A DNA stretch of 64,000 bases from Vibrio splendidus (GTDB lineage: Bacteria; Pseudomonadota; Gammaproteobacteria; Enterobacterales; Vibrionaceae), in contig NZ_AP025508.1 of the NCBI RefSeq assembly GCF_024347615.1, positions 1,178,001 through 1,242,000 on the forward strand. Reading direction: 5' to 3'. The notes beneath the pieces were generated by a model. It had not been told where the DNA came from, searched no databases, and saw only the letters and a list, made by a program, of their open reading frames with translations. Below, one piece after another: positions 25,835 through 34,827 of the stretch; within the stretch, counting starts at the first letter, position 1, and the number at the start of each line of letters is the position of its first letter. The position numbers and the translations under genes are program-made.

Positions 25835-27811
25835 TTAGCGAACGATGAGCATGATCTCTTCTGGAGTCATTGGCTTATCGAAGTAGCTCATGAATTGACC
25901 GAAGCCTTTGATGTCGCCATTCGAGAACTTGAATGCACCAGACTGTAGGTTGGTACCAATCACTTGTTGAGCGTTTGGACCCGCAATCAAGATTTGGTTC
26001 AATACTGCACGAGTGGTGTTGATTTGAACGTCTGCGCCTTTCACTGCCTCTTCGTGTAACTGAGCAATGCCGTTACGAATTTCGATAGTGAATGCTTCGT
26101 TAGTATCAGAGAAGTTGTACGTTAGCATCATGTTTACGTCTAACGAGTTTTCTGCGATTAGCGTCGACGTCATCATATCGAAGATTTGCTTACTTGGTAG
26201 CGCAGTTAGTACGTCTACAGAAGCGAAGCTGATCATGTTAGAGAAATCACGAGTACCTTCTAGTTCAGCTGCAGCATTCAATGCCCAGTTGCGCCAGTTG
26301 ATGTTCACTTGATCTGCAGACCATGCTTTGTAAGCTTGTGCTTTCAGTAAGCGTGCTTCCATGTCATCTTTGTTTACCGTGATTGGGTAAGAAAGAATCT
26401 CTGCTGCAAAGGTGTAGTTCTCTGCTTTCATCGCCGCTTTTGCTGTGTCGATGATGTTGTCACGACCGCCCATGATCTCTACGAATGCTTTAGCGCGTTG
26501 CTCGTAAGCCATTGGCTCTAGCTGCCATGGATCCGCTTCGAAGAAACCGTTGTAACCTACGTAAATTTGGCGAACGGCGTGTGCAACGGTACCGTAGTGC
26601 TCACCTAACCAAGGGTGCTCAGCAAGGTGCTTAGGAAGTTTAACCACTTCAACTAGCTCGTCTGGCGTCATACCTTTGTTCATGTAACGGATTGTTTGGT
26701 CATGCGTGTATTGAATCGCATCACGATAAGCCGTTAATACGTCAGATACCGCTTCTTTACCTTCAACAGGACGACCGTGAGAGTTAATCATGATCTCAGT
26801 GTCGAACTTACGCATTACGTCGATGCCCTTGAACCACATTGATGGGTCACGGAATTTAGTACCACGGATGGTGTGAAGGTTAGGGAAGTTCTCACCTTGA
26901 AGTACTTCAGCCGCGTGCAGGATTTTCTGCTCTGGGAAGTAAACCACTAACTCATCTTTAGTTTCAGATGGCACGTTCTCGATGTGCATCTTAACGCCAG
27001 CAATTTCAATTTCAATGTGGCTTTGGCTTGGTACCAGCAGGTTTGGTTCAATGAACGAGATAGCACCTTGCATGAAGCGCGGACCAAGGCCGTCGTTTAC
27101 TGTGCCGTGCTCACCTTCTTCTACGTGCTTAGCACCTGTGTAAGAAGTACGGTGACCAAATAGAGTACCTAGGTTTGAAGACCAGTTAGCCACTGCTGCG
27201 GTTAGGCCTTCTTCTGCGATGATTTTTACTTCGCCTGATGCTACTTCTTCATCAGTCACCCATGCACGCACACCAGAGATGTGGTCGATGTGGTTGTGAG
27301 AATAGATGATGGCTTTAACCGGCTTGTCTGTGATTTGACGGAACTGTTCTTTAACCGATTGAGCCATTTCTACCGACTCGCCTGGATCAACAATGATGAT
27401 GCCGTCCGTACCTTCGATCATTACTGGTGTATCTAGACCGAAACCGTAACCAAGGTAAACGTTGTCATCCACTTTAATGATTGCTTGGTCCATTTTACGA
27501 CCATGCTTGGTTAAGATTGGATGAACGTGATCAGATTCTTCAGTGTAAGCCAGTGAGTCGCCCGTTTTCGAAACAACTTGGATGCGCTCGCCTTTGCCCC
27601 AGAACATGTTTGACTTGTGTTCGAATAGAACCTCGCTCTTGTAGCGAGCATCAAGGTCAATGTTTTGGTATTGCGCAGCATTTGCTGTCTGAAGTTCTTG
27701 GCCTACTTTCGATGTCGCTTCTACAGTTGGAGTTGCAGATGCAAAACCAGAAGCAAATAGAGCGCTCGCGATAGCAACAGGAAGCGCCATTTTTTTGAAT
27801 GTATTAGTCAT
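25835..27811 (-). CDS. SdsA/BDS1-type alkylsulfatase, exported
   Basis: The 658-residue protein has a signal peptide cleaved near FASA (residue 26), then a metallo-beta-lactamase domain with the zinc motif SHNHIDHISG (His172, His174, Asp176, His177). A dimerisation region and a C-terminal SCP2-like domain follow (about 535-658). These enzymes hydrolyse primary or secondary alkyl sulfates such as SDS to alcohol and sulfate, giving access to sulfated surfactants as carbon or sulfur source. The gene looks monocistronic, with a terminator at 25674-25700. Confidence 0.9.
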   Translation of the reverse strand: MTNTFKKMALPVAIASALFASGFASATPTVEATSKVGQELQTANAAQYQNIDLDARYKSEVLFEHKSNMFWGKGERIQVVSKTGDSLAYTEESDHVHPILTKHGRKMDQAIIKVDDNVYLGYGFGLDTPVMIEGTDGIIIVDPGESVEMAQSVKEQFRQITDKPVKAIIYSHNHIDHISGVRAWVTDEEVASGEVKIIAEEGLTAAVANWSSNLGTLFGHRTSYTGAKHVEEGEHGTVNDGLGPRFMQGAISFIEPNLLVPSQSHIEIEIAGVKMHIENVPSETKDELVVYFPEQKILHAAEVLQGENFPNLHTIRGTKFRDPSMWFKGIDVMRKFDTEIMINSHGRPVEGKEAVSDVLTAYRDAIQYTHDQTIRYMNKGMTPDELVEVVKLPKHLAEHPWLGEHYGTVAHAVRQIYVGYNGFFEADPWQLEPMAYEQRAKAFVEIMGGRDNIIDTAKAAMKAENYTFAAEILSYPITVNKDDMEARLLKAQAYKAWSADQVNINWRNWALNAAAELEGTRDFSNMISFASVDVLTALPSKQIFDMMTSTLIAENSLDVNMMLTYNFSDTNEAFTIEIRNGIAQLHEEAVKGADVQINTTRAVLNQILIAGPNAQQVIGTNLQSGAFKFSNGDIKGFGQFMSYFDKPMTPEEIMLIVR

Positions 27812-28002
27812 GGTCGTGACCTTATGTTTGGATACAGGAATTGGATTTCTTGAGTCAAATAATAGAGGTGGGAGAGGTCGCTATCTACGCGCTAATAGGA
27901 TATCGATATATCGTTTTTTCGATGATTTATTTATCTAATGATTGTATTGGCGATTTATTTTGATCTAAATCAATTAGTAAGTGGGGCTTGTGATAGATAC
28001 AA

Positions 28003-28027
28003 AAATGCCCTGAAATTCAGGGCATTT
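28003..28027 (-). terminator. Terminator of the membrane protein/HlyD operon
   Basis: AAATGCCCTGAA (28003-28014) and TTCAGGGCATTT (28016-28027) are perfect complements. On the minus strand five T follow. Confidence 0.8.
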
Positions 28028-28077
28028 AATTTGGAACTAATGGCTGTTATATAAGTGTTTACCGAGAATCTGAGTAC

Positions 28078-29067
28078 TTACCAAGCACCTAAGTAAGACT
28101 TGTAAGATTGTAGGCGAACCGTTGCTGCGCCGATTACATCGATGAAGCCCCAGAACGGATGCGGCTTCTCAGCCGAGATCCAAGCCGCGCCAGTTGAACC
28201 AATAGGGATGTTGTAACCTTCTGGTTCGATGATCTCAAGTACGATAGTACGACCTAAAGCATTCCCGTTTCTTACTACGTGTTGACCGACGCTTTGTGGC
28301 CCCTGAAGTGGAGAAATACTCGACTCACCGGTACCGGCATTAAAGCTGTGTACTTTTGCTCGGAACACGTGCCCCGGGTAGGCATCAACGAAGAACTCAG
28401 CGAAGTCTCCTACTTGAACATAGCCATAAGTTTGGTCTGAAATGCGCATCTCAAGGAACTTTTTGCTGGTGTTGTAGAGGTGCATGTTACCCATGACAGA
28501 ACCTTCAGCAATATTCACTATCGATACCTGACCGTCAAATTCCGCTCTAATGGTTTTCTTCTCTTGCGCCCAGTTCACTTTTTGTAGATCGGCTTTTAAC
28601 GAAACAAGTTCAGCGTGCAGCACTCGAAGATCTGAGTCGTACTTTTCTACGTCACGCATATTGAAGATTTCAGGTGACGTTTCAGCACGCTCTAAGTCCC
28701 GAGTCATTTGCTTGATTTCTTCTTCTTTCTGAACAATTGAAGATTCGATCTTTGCTTTGTCTGCGGCAGAATCGATGTCGACGAGCGTGTAGATTATGTC
28801 GCCTTCTTTAACCATTTGGTTGTGATCAACAAGCACTTTGTCGATCTGCTGGCCGAAGATAGGTGACATAACCGCGTGTGGTGCTTTTACTGTGGTCGAG
28901 TTCGTTAAATCAACGGGTGCCCACAAGCGAGAGATAACCGCTAATACCGCAAGGATTGTTACGCCGCCAATGGCAGCCCACGTGTAGTTTTTGAAGTTCT
29001 TCTTAAGTGCGCCTGTCGCAAACAGTGACCATACAATTAGGATGTATGGAATCATCATCTCTTTCAT
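28078..29067 (-). CDS. HlyD-family membrane fusion protein
   Basis: The 329-residue protein has an N-terminal membrane anchor (about residues 28-48), a lipoyl half-motif (VMSPIFGQQIDKVLVDHNQMVKEGDII), a coiled-coil hairpin (about 95-165), the second lipoyl half (IRAEFDGQVSIVNIAEGSVM) and a beta-barrel region. It resembles the YiaV/EmrA-like adaptors. Its start overlaps the stop of the upstream membrane protein gene by one base. No transporter gene is adjacent, so its partner is unknown. Confidence 0.82.
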   Translation of the reverse strand: MKEMMIPYILIVWSLFATGALKKNFKNYTWAAIGGVTILAVLAVISRLWAPVDLTNSTTVKAPHAVMSPIFGQQIDKVLVDHNQMVKEGDIIYTLVDIDSAADKAKIESSIVQKEEEIKQMTRDLERAETSPEIFNMRDVEKYDSDLRVLHAELVSLKADLQKVNWAQEKKTIRAEFDGQVSIVNIAEGSVMGNMHLYNTSKKFLEMRISDQTYGYVQVGDFAEFFVDAYPGHVFRAKVHSFNAGTGESSISPLQGPQSVGQHVVRNGNALGRTIVLEIIEPEGYNIPIGSTGAAWISAEKPHPFWGFIDVIGAATVRLQSYKSYLGAW

Positions 29068-29708
29068 TATGCGACCTCTTTTTCTGTAGGGGATGGTTTT
29101 GTTGGAGCCTTTTCTTCTGAAGCCTGTTCTTTTGAAGGCTGAGCTTCTGAAGACGGTTCTACTGGAGAGTGTTGTGTTTGAGACGGCTCTGTTACCGATT
29201 GTTCAGATGATACGTGGACAGCGGCTGTCGCTGCATTAGTCGCATCTTGTTTAGGCTGTACACCACGGCGAATCACATCACTCAGTGATTGACCAATATG
29301 CTTCCAGTTCGCCAATGCGATAACCAAAGCGATAACCCAGAATGTTTTGCTGATGAAGAGCCCGCAAAGTGACAGTGCAAACACGATTTGTACGTGAGCG
29401 CTTTTGTGCTCTTTTGCTTTATGCACACCCAGTTCATGCAACTGCCACATGCCGTAAACACCGGCTAATACCACAGCAATGGTCACCGAGAACAAGTAAC
29501 CAGAGAAGTACTCCATCTGGAAGAAGTTCATCATCATTTCATTGGGATGATTGTTGAATTGAGACATGTCGATGTCTTTAGAATGGATAGTGCCTAACGG
29601 TGCAAGAGCCCATGCACCAGCAAACATCACCGCCATAAACAGGCAGAATTTAATCAAGACCATAGCAACGGCCCAGATCTTCTGGAAAACGATTTTTATA
29701 AAGTTCAT
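29067..29708 (-). CDS. Membrane protein with Pro/Ser/Glu-rich tail, partner of HlyD-like protein
   Basis: The 213-residue protein has an N-terminal hydrophobic helix (about 8-36), a periplasmic stretch with HPNEMMMNFFQMEY, and two or three further helices (about 70-92, 106-135). A disordered cytoplasmic tail follows (about 160-213), rich in Ser, Pro, Glu and Gln with repeats such as PSSEAQPSKEQASEE. The tail is imperfectly repetitive at DNA level. The family is unfamiliar; co-transcription with an HlyD adaptor suggests an envelope transport role. Confidence 0.6.
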   Translation of the reverse strand: MNFIKIVFQKIWAVAMVLIKFCLFMAVMFAGAWALAPLGTIHSKDIDMSQFNNHPNEMMMNFFQMEYFSGYLFSVTIAVVLAGVYGMWQLHELGVHKAKEHKSAHVQIVFALSLCGLFISKTFWVIALVIALANWKHIGQSLSDVIRRGVQPKQDATNAATAAVHVSSEQSVTEPSQTQHSPVEPSSEAQPSKEQASEEKAPTKPSPTEKEVA

Positions 29709-30600
29709 ATCTCAACCTACATCAATAAGAAGAGAGAATTTGCAGCCTAGAAGTCACCTTTAATGACATCTTAAAAAGTAGATGTCTATTATGTGGAGAG
29801 ATTGGTGCTCATAATAAACAAAAGTAATAGATGATATTTAAAGTGATATTGCTCAGTCCAGACAACCGATTCTCGGTATCAAGAAGCGAATATGCTCCTC
29901 TACAAATCAATTCTTATTGTTAGCCTGAAACGCAGGTTGAATGACGATGCACTGTTGAACGAAATATTAGGCTCGTTCTTTTAGCTATTGTCTTCTTTAC
30001 GTGTAATACCTCGTCTGTCGAGGGGATCTTCCATGGCAATTGACATAGTGTTGTAAAACATTTGTCAGCATTCTGTTTGGGCTAAGAATTGATTTGTTAG
30101 CAGGATAATAGGAAGAGTTTTGACCAGAATCTACCCAGAATTACGATTTGATAATATCGTAATTACGATTAGTAGTTATAACTCTAAATCGGTAGGTCGA
30201 TTTATTTGAAAAGGCTCATATACAGATAGAAAACATTGTTCATTAACTTGGTTTGGATCAATGAAATGACTAATAAAAGCATCAATAAGCAATTTGGCGG
30301 AATTAATCTTTTTACACGCTTCTTACAATAAAAGGAGTAATAGAAACGAATGATGGATGACATATAACTGATAATAGATTTTTGAACACTGGAAAAATAG
30401 GTTTCTGTTTACGGTAGAGCGCTGGATTCGAAATATTGTAGCTTTAATTCTTCAAATGTATATCTCAATGTCGCTGAACACAGTGTCATGATAAACGAGA
30501 CAATATCGTATTGTTTATGTTCTATTGAATATGTAATCTAACCCAATCAAATGCGATGTTGATTGGGGATAAAACATTGCAGTTGAAGAACAGATAGAGA
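29709..30600. other. Long AT-rich non-coding stretch upstream of the HlyD operon
   Basis: About 0.9 kb without a plausible gene on either strand. It contains three ATCGTAATT-type half sites at 30139-30169, and a 9-bp stem hairpin (30542-30550 with 30559-30567). The promoter of the membrane protein/HlyD operon must lie in its left part. A small RNA is possible but I see no firm sign of one. Confidence 0.5.
30139..30169. promoter_or_regulatory. Cluster of ATCGTAATT palindromic sites
   Basis: AATTACGAT at 30139-30147, ATCGTAATT at 30156-30164 and AATTACGAT at 30161-30169. The last two form the perfect 14-bp palindrome at 30156-30169. This looks like an operator cluster; the factor is unknown. 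Confidence 0.45.
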
Positions 30601-30625
30601 AAGACCTAGCGGATAGCTAGGCCTT
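30601..30625 (-). terminator. Probable terminator of the FadL-type gene
   Basis: AAGACCTAGC (30601-30610) pairs with GCTAGGCCTT (30616-30625), with one A/C mismatch. Minus-strand continuation is T/C-rich. It lies 80 bases past the porin stop. Confidence 0.55.
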
Positions 30626-30705
30626 GATGTTGTGCACGAGTGAGGCCATGAATCAGGCACTGTGCGTGACTCATAGATAATCGACGAAAGGTCGAGACTG
30701 CCGCT

Positions 30706-31941
30706 TTACAGGAAGCGGTAGTTCGCTTGCATACCGAAGAAGTGTGCGCTGTTATCATAAGCGCCTTGAACATTGATAACTTGCCCCTTTGAGTAATTAA
30801 GCTCAGGCTCGTCGAGATCGATGTAATCGTAGTAAGCGCGCAGTTCCCAGTTCTTATTGAGCGCATAGGTGGCACCGGCGCCAATGCGTTTGGTTTCGCC
30901 TACAGGAAGATCCATATATTGATGAGTTGCGTCATCTTGAGGAGAAGTCTCGTAGCTGATGCCTGTTTCTAGTCGCAAGGTTGGGGTGATTTGGTAATGA
31001 GTACCTATGGCTAGGTTCCACACATCGTCAAAGTTACGGTCGACAACTTTTACTGAATTATCATTGATGTCTAGCGTGAGGTCAGTCCAAGTTGATAGGT
31101 CATACCAAGTCACACTCCACAGCATGTCCCATTGGTCATTGACGGCGTGCACGCCGCTAATTTGGATGTGTTGAGGCATGATAAAGTCGAGCCCAACATC
31201 ACGCTTGGTGTCGCTAGCCGAATGTTGAAGATCCCCTTCACCGTAATGAGCAAGTTCAGAGCGGTAGATAAAGCCAAAACGGTGTTGTTCGTTCGGTTGG
31301 TAAAAGGCACTAAGAGAGTAGCCAACCGTGAAATCATCCGCGTCTGCTTCGAATAAGTGTTCAGACCCAATGTCGCCAGTGCCGATAAAAGGATTCAACT
31401 CGCCGTTAGCAGTGAGGTATTCCGCATTGACTGAGGCACCCAACGAAAGCTGCTCATTCACTTTGTAAGATATCGAAGGCATTAGTTGAACAGTCATGAA
31501 TTCAACATTCTTTAATAAACGCTGCCCAGAAAAATTATCACCATAATCGATCCCTGAACCACCTTGAGAAGCCAAAGCAAAGCCAGCGTGAAATTTGTCG
31601 TTGATAGGGGCGACAAAGTAGAAGCTTCCTACCGGAGCCCAACCACCAGCATCAATGTTACTGTCAAAACGCTCTGTTGGGTCTGTGTCTGAATAGTTGA
31701 TGTCTGTGTAGAGGCCTGCCAGATTGACGGTGAGTTCAGGGTTTTCTAGCTGAGACATAGCGGCAGGGTTAGTCCATGCGGTTAACGCACTTTCAGCTAA
31801 CGCTGCCGATCCTGCGCCTGCGGTACTTGCGTTGAGAGAACCAAGTTCAGGAAGAAGGTGAGCCGCAGCCAGTGCTGGGTTTGAAAGCATCGCGTTACTC
31901 GTCATCATCGCAATAGTGATGGCAAGGTAGTGTTTTTTCAT
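30706..31941 (-). CDS. FadL-family outer membrane long-chain fatty acid/hydrocarbon transporter
   Basis: The 411-residue OmpP1/FadL-type barrel has a signal peptide (to about residue 26). The N-terminal hatch segment NASTAGAGSAALAESALTAWTNPAAMSQLENPELTV is typical of the family, and it ends with an aromatic C-terminus (GMQANYRFL). It transports hydrophobic compounds across the outer membrane. It diverges from a LysR gene that may regulate it. Confidence 0.9.
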   Translation of the reverse strand: MKKHYLAITIAMMTSNAMLSNPALAAAHLLPELGSLNASTAGAGSAALAESALTAWTNPAAMSQLENPELTVNLAGLYTDINYSDTDPTERFDSNIDAGGWAPVGSFYFVAPINDKFHAGFALASQGGSGIDYGDNFSGQRLLKNVEFMTVQLMPSISYKVNEQLSLGASVNAEYLTANGELNPFIGTGDIGSEHLFEADADDFTVGYSLSAFYQPNEQHRFGFIYRSELAHYGEGDLQHSASDTKRDVGLDFIMPQHIQISGVHAVNDQWDMLWSVTWYDLSTWTDLTLDINDNSVKVVDRNFDDVWNLAIGTHYQITPTLRLETGISYETSPQDDATHQYMDLPVGETKRIGAGATYALNKNWELRAYYDYIDLDEPELNYSKGQVINVQGAYDNSAHFFGMQANYRFL

Positions 31942-32022
31942 GGGGAAACCTATTAAGAAACTAATTACGCGGGATGTTAGTGTCTCAATTTGGGACTTTA
32001 AATGAGGGATTCTTATTTCATT

Positions 32023-32040
32023 CTATCGCTTTTACGATAG
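32023..32040. promoter_or_regulatory. Inverted repeat between FadL-type gene and LysR gene
   Basis: CTATCG and CGATAG are separated by six bases, 36-53 bp before the LysR start. This spacing is compatible with a LysR-type site. Confidence 0.4.
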
Positions 32041-32075
32041 CATAGTACTCATGGTCGCCTAACGAGTAATGATAT

Positions 32076-33011
32076 ATGAGTAATGACATCCCCAACTTCA
32101 ACCTACTTGCCGTGTTTTCTGCGGTGATGGAGCAGGGCAGTTTAAGTAAGGCTGCGGATCAACTCAGTACCAATCAATCGACCATCAGTACCGCGTTAGC
32201 CCGCCTAAAGAAAGAGATTGGCCAAGAGCTTTTTGTTCGTAAAGGACGTGGCGTTGTGCCTACATCGTATGCTCAAAGCTTGTATGAACAAATCAAAGCG
32301 CCGATCAATGAACTTAACGGTGTCTTTCAATCGATGGCTAGCTTTGATGAGCAAAGCTCTGAACGTAAGTTTGTTATCTCTTGTCCCGAACATCTTCAGT
32401 GGGTACTGCTCGATAGCTTTGCGGCGCTTCCTAATCAAAATTTGTCGCTAGAAGTGTTTGATCAACCAGACAGCGATGATCGCATCTATGAAGATCTTTT
32501 AACTCAAGAGTTCGATGCCATGATTGAGATAGTCGTTCCTGAACATCCAAGTATTGCGAGTGAAACCTTGTATCAGGGAGACTTTGCCATTGTGTGTCGT
32601 TCGGGGCATCCTCGTATTCAAGGAGAGATCAGTGAAGCACAGTTTATGAGTGAAAAGCATGCTGTATTAGACCGAACGCGACGTAAAGTACGCAGCTTGA
32701 GTCATTATACTTCTTTGGATTTAACTAAACGTAAAATCGCATTTCACGGACGATCGTTGTTTAGCAATATCTTGCTGTGTAGTCAGTCGGATTATATCAC
32801 GGTAGTCCCACTCTCTATGGCTCTGCAGTTCCAAGAGAGGCTCGGTTTACAACTCTTTAAGCCTCCGTTTGATTATGAACAGATGTCTCACTACCTGATT
32901 TGGTTGAAGAAGCAGAACAGCGACCCCGCTCATAAATGGTTTCGAGAGCAAGTGATTAATACGTCTGATGCGATGTCTAAAACACTTAAAGATAGGCGTT
33001 TGCGGTTTTAA
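32076..33011 (+). CDS. LysR-family transcriptional regulator
   Basis: The 311-residue regulator has an N-terminal winged helix (about residues 6-65: NLLAVFSAVMEQGSLSKAADQL, NQSTISTALARLKKEIGQELF) and a substrate-binding-like C-terminal domain. It is divergent from the FadL-type porin gene and closed by a strong terminator. Ligand unknown. Confidence 0.88.
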   Translation: MSNDIPNFNLLAVFSAVMEQGSLSKAADQLSTNQSTISTALARLKKEIGQELFVRKGRGVVPTSYAQSLYEQIKAPINELNGVFQSMASFDEQSSERKFVISCPEHLQWVLLDSFAALPNQNLSLEVFDQPDSDDRIYEDLLTQEFDAMIEIVVPEHPSIASETLYQGDFAIVCRSGHPRIQGEISEAQFMSEKHAVLDRTRRKVRSLSHYTSLDLTKRKIAFHGRSLFSNILLCSQSDYITVVPLSMALQFQERLGLQLFKPPFDYEQMSHYLIWLKKQNSDPAHKWFREQVINTSDAMSKTLKDRRLRF

Positions 33012-33028
33012 TTGAGAGTTTAATTCTA

Positions 33029-33052
33029 GGGAAGCATTGGCTTCCCTTTTTT
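33029..33052 (+). terminator. Terminator of the LysR gene
   Basis: GGGAAGC (33029-33035) and GCTTCCC (33040-33046) with loop ATTG, followed by six T. Confidence 0.88.
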
Positions 33053-33092
33053 GTGTCGTTGAGTTCGTGCTAGTCATAAACTTCATAACAAA

Positions 33093-33123
33093 AAATTATC
33101 ACATTGAGAATTTTTGATAATTT
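33093..33123. promoter_or_regulatory. Inverted repeat upstream of gloA-nemA
   Basis: AAATTATCA (33093-33101) and TGATAATTT (33115-33123) are perfect complements 13 bp apart, about 105-135 bp before gloA. Likely promoter or operator region. Confidence 0.4.
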
Positions 33124-33227
33124 CCTTAATTCCTCGATGAATCGTATTATTTCACTCAGAGATTAGTGGATAACCTCCACTCAAAATAATAACGGCGCCA
33201 TGCTTGTGGTGCTAATAAGGGTGAAAT

Positions 33228-33605
33228 ATGAAATTCCTACACACAATGATCCGAGTTACTGATTTAGACAAGTCCATCGAGTTCTACACCAAGGTATTGG
33301 GAATGAAGGAACTTGAACGCTACGAGAACAAAGACTACCGCTACACATTAGTTTTTGTTGGCTACGAACAAGGCGGCACGACTATCGAGCTAACGTACAA
33401 CTGGGATACGAATGAGTACGAGATGGGCAGCGCGTTTGGTCATCTGGCATTGGGTGTAGAAGATATTTACGCAGCATGCGACAAGATCAAATCGCTAGGT
33501 GGCAACGTCACTCGCGAAGCGGGCCCAGTGAAAGGTGGATCAACACATATCGCTTTCATCACTGACCCAGACGGCTACCAAATCGAACTGATTCAACTAG
33601 GTTAA
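33228..33605 (+). CDS. gloA: Lactoylglutathione lyase (glyoxalase I)
   Basis: The 125-residue enzyme converts the methylglyoxal-glutathione hemithioacetal to S-lactoylglutathione. The Ni-type metal ligands are visible as His5, Glu54 (TIELTYN), His72 (FGHLALG) and Glu120 (YQIELI). It is slightly shorter than E. coli GloA (135). It lies 14 bases before nemA; gloA and nemA are also co-transcribed in E. coli as an electrophile-defence unit. Confidence 0.94.
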   Translation: MKFLHTMIRVTDLDKSIEFYTKVLGMKELERYENKDYRYTLVFVGYEQGGTTIELTYNWDTNEYEMGSAFGHLALGVEDIYAACDKIKSLGGNVTREAGPVKGGSTHIAFITDPDGYQIELIQLG

Positions 33606-33619
33606 TCGAGGATATAACA

Positions 33620-34717
33620 ATGACAAACGCATTATTTCAACCAATTCAACTTGGTAATATCGAGCTTAAAAACCGTATTGTTATGCCACCGATGACGCGT
33701 TCTCGTGCAACGCAACCTGGTAATTCAGCAAACGACATGATGGCGGCTTACTACGCTCAACGCGCTTCTGCGGGTTTGATTATTGCGGAAGGCACACAAA
33801 TTTCACCTATGGGCCAAGGTTACGCTTGGACTCCGGGTATCTATTCTGATGAGCAGATTGCGGGTTGGAAAAAAGTGACTGATGCAGTACATGAAAAAGA
33901 GGGTGTTATCTTCGCTCAACTTTGGCATGTAGGCCGTGTAACACACCCAGATAACATCGGCGGTGAACAGCCAATCTCGTCTTCTGCACTTAAAGCAGAA
34001 AACGTAAAAGTATTCATCGATAACGGCACTGATGAGCCGGGCTTTGTAGATGTGGTTGAACCTCGTGAGATGACGAAACAAGACATCAAACAAGTGGTTG
34101 AACAGTATCGCCAAGCGGCTTTGAACGCGATTGAAGCGGGCTTTGATGGTATCGAACTTCACGCCGCGAATGGTTACTTAATCAACCAATTCATCGATTC
34201 TGAAGCAAACAACCGCACCGACGAATACGGTGGTTCAATCGAAAACCGTTTACGTTTCCTAGGTGAAGTGGTTGAGGCTATGGTTGAAGCGATTGGTGCT
34301 GACCGTGTTGGTGTGCGTCTTGCTCCGTTCACATCGTTGAATGGTACCGTTGATGCTACGCCAGTCGAGACTTACACAGCGGCGGCAGCACTACTTAATC
34401 TATACAAAATTGTTTACCTACACATTGCAGAAGTTGATTGGGACGATGCACCTGAAACACCGAAAACCTTTAAATCAGCAGTACGTAATGCTTACCAAGG
34501 TGTCCTGATTTATGCGGGTAAATACGATAGCGAGCGTGGCGAAAAAGCGGTTGCTGAAGGCGTAACTGACATGGTTGGTTTTGGTCGTCCATTCGTTGCT
34601 AACCCAGATTTACCAGCTCGTATTCAAAATGGTTACCCACTTGCGGCGCACGATCCAAACACGTTGTTCGGCGGTGCTGAAAAAGGTTTAACGGATTACC
34701 CAGAATACGCAGGCTAA
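33620..34717 (+). CDS. nemA: Old yellow enzyme family reductase (N-ethylmaleimide reductase)
   Basis: The 365-residue FMN-dependent TIM barrel has MPPMTRSRA near the N-terminus and FAQLWHVGRVTHP. The active-site His/Asn pair is in GIELHAANGYLINQF (about residues 176-190), followed by the phosphate-binding end VGFGRPFVANPDL. It reduces electrophilic alkenes, nitro compounds and similar toxins with NADPH. Operon with gloA. Confidence 0.93.
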   Translation: MTNALFQPIQLGNIELKNRIVMPPMTRSRATQPGNSANDMMAAYYAQRASAGLIIAEGTQISPMGQGYAWTPGIYSDEQIAGWKKVTDAVHEKEGVIFAQLWHVGRVTHPDNIGGEQPISSSALKAENVKVFIDNGTDEPGFVDVVEPREMTKQDIKQVVEQYRQAALNAIEAGFDGIELHAANGYLINQFIDSEANNRTDEYGGSIENRLRFLGEVVEAMVEAIGADRVGVRLAPFTSLNGTVDATPVETYTAAAALLNLYKIVYLHIAEVDWDDAPETPKTFKSAVRNAYQGVLIYAGKYDSERGEKAVAEGVTDMVGFGRPFVANPDLPARIQNGYPLAAHDPNTLFGGAEKGLTDYPEYAG

Positions 34718-34774
34718 AAACAGCTGCCTGAAGCCGAGTATTGAGATAGTATCTTGATCCTGTTGAATGTTTAT

Positions 34775-34809
34775 AAAAAGCAACCTTGCAGAGTCGGGTT
34801 GCTTTTTTT
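34775..34809 (+). terminator. Terminator of gloA-nemA
   Basis: GCAACC (34780-34785) pairs with GGTTGC (34797-34802), preceded by A-run and followed by seven T. It rules out the earliest possible start of the next gene. Confidence 0.85.
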
Positions 34810-34827
34810 GTTATTGGACCAAGTAAA

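Noticed and set aside
34786..34827. Longer start for the EamA gene
   Set aside because: It would run through the gloA-nemA terminator, so the start at 34828 is used.
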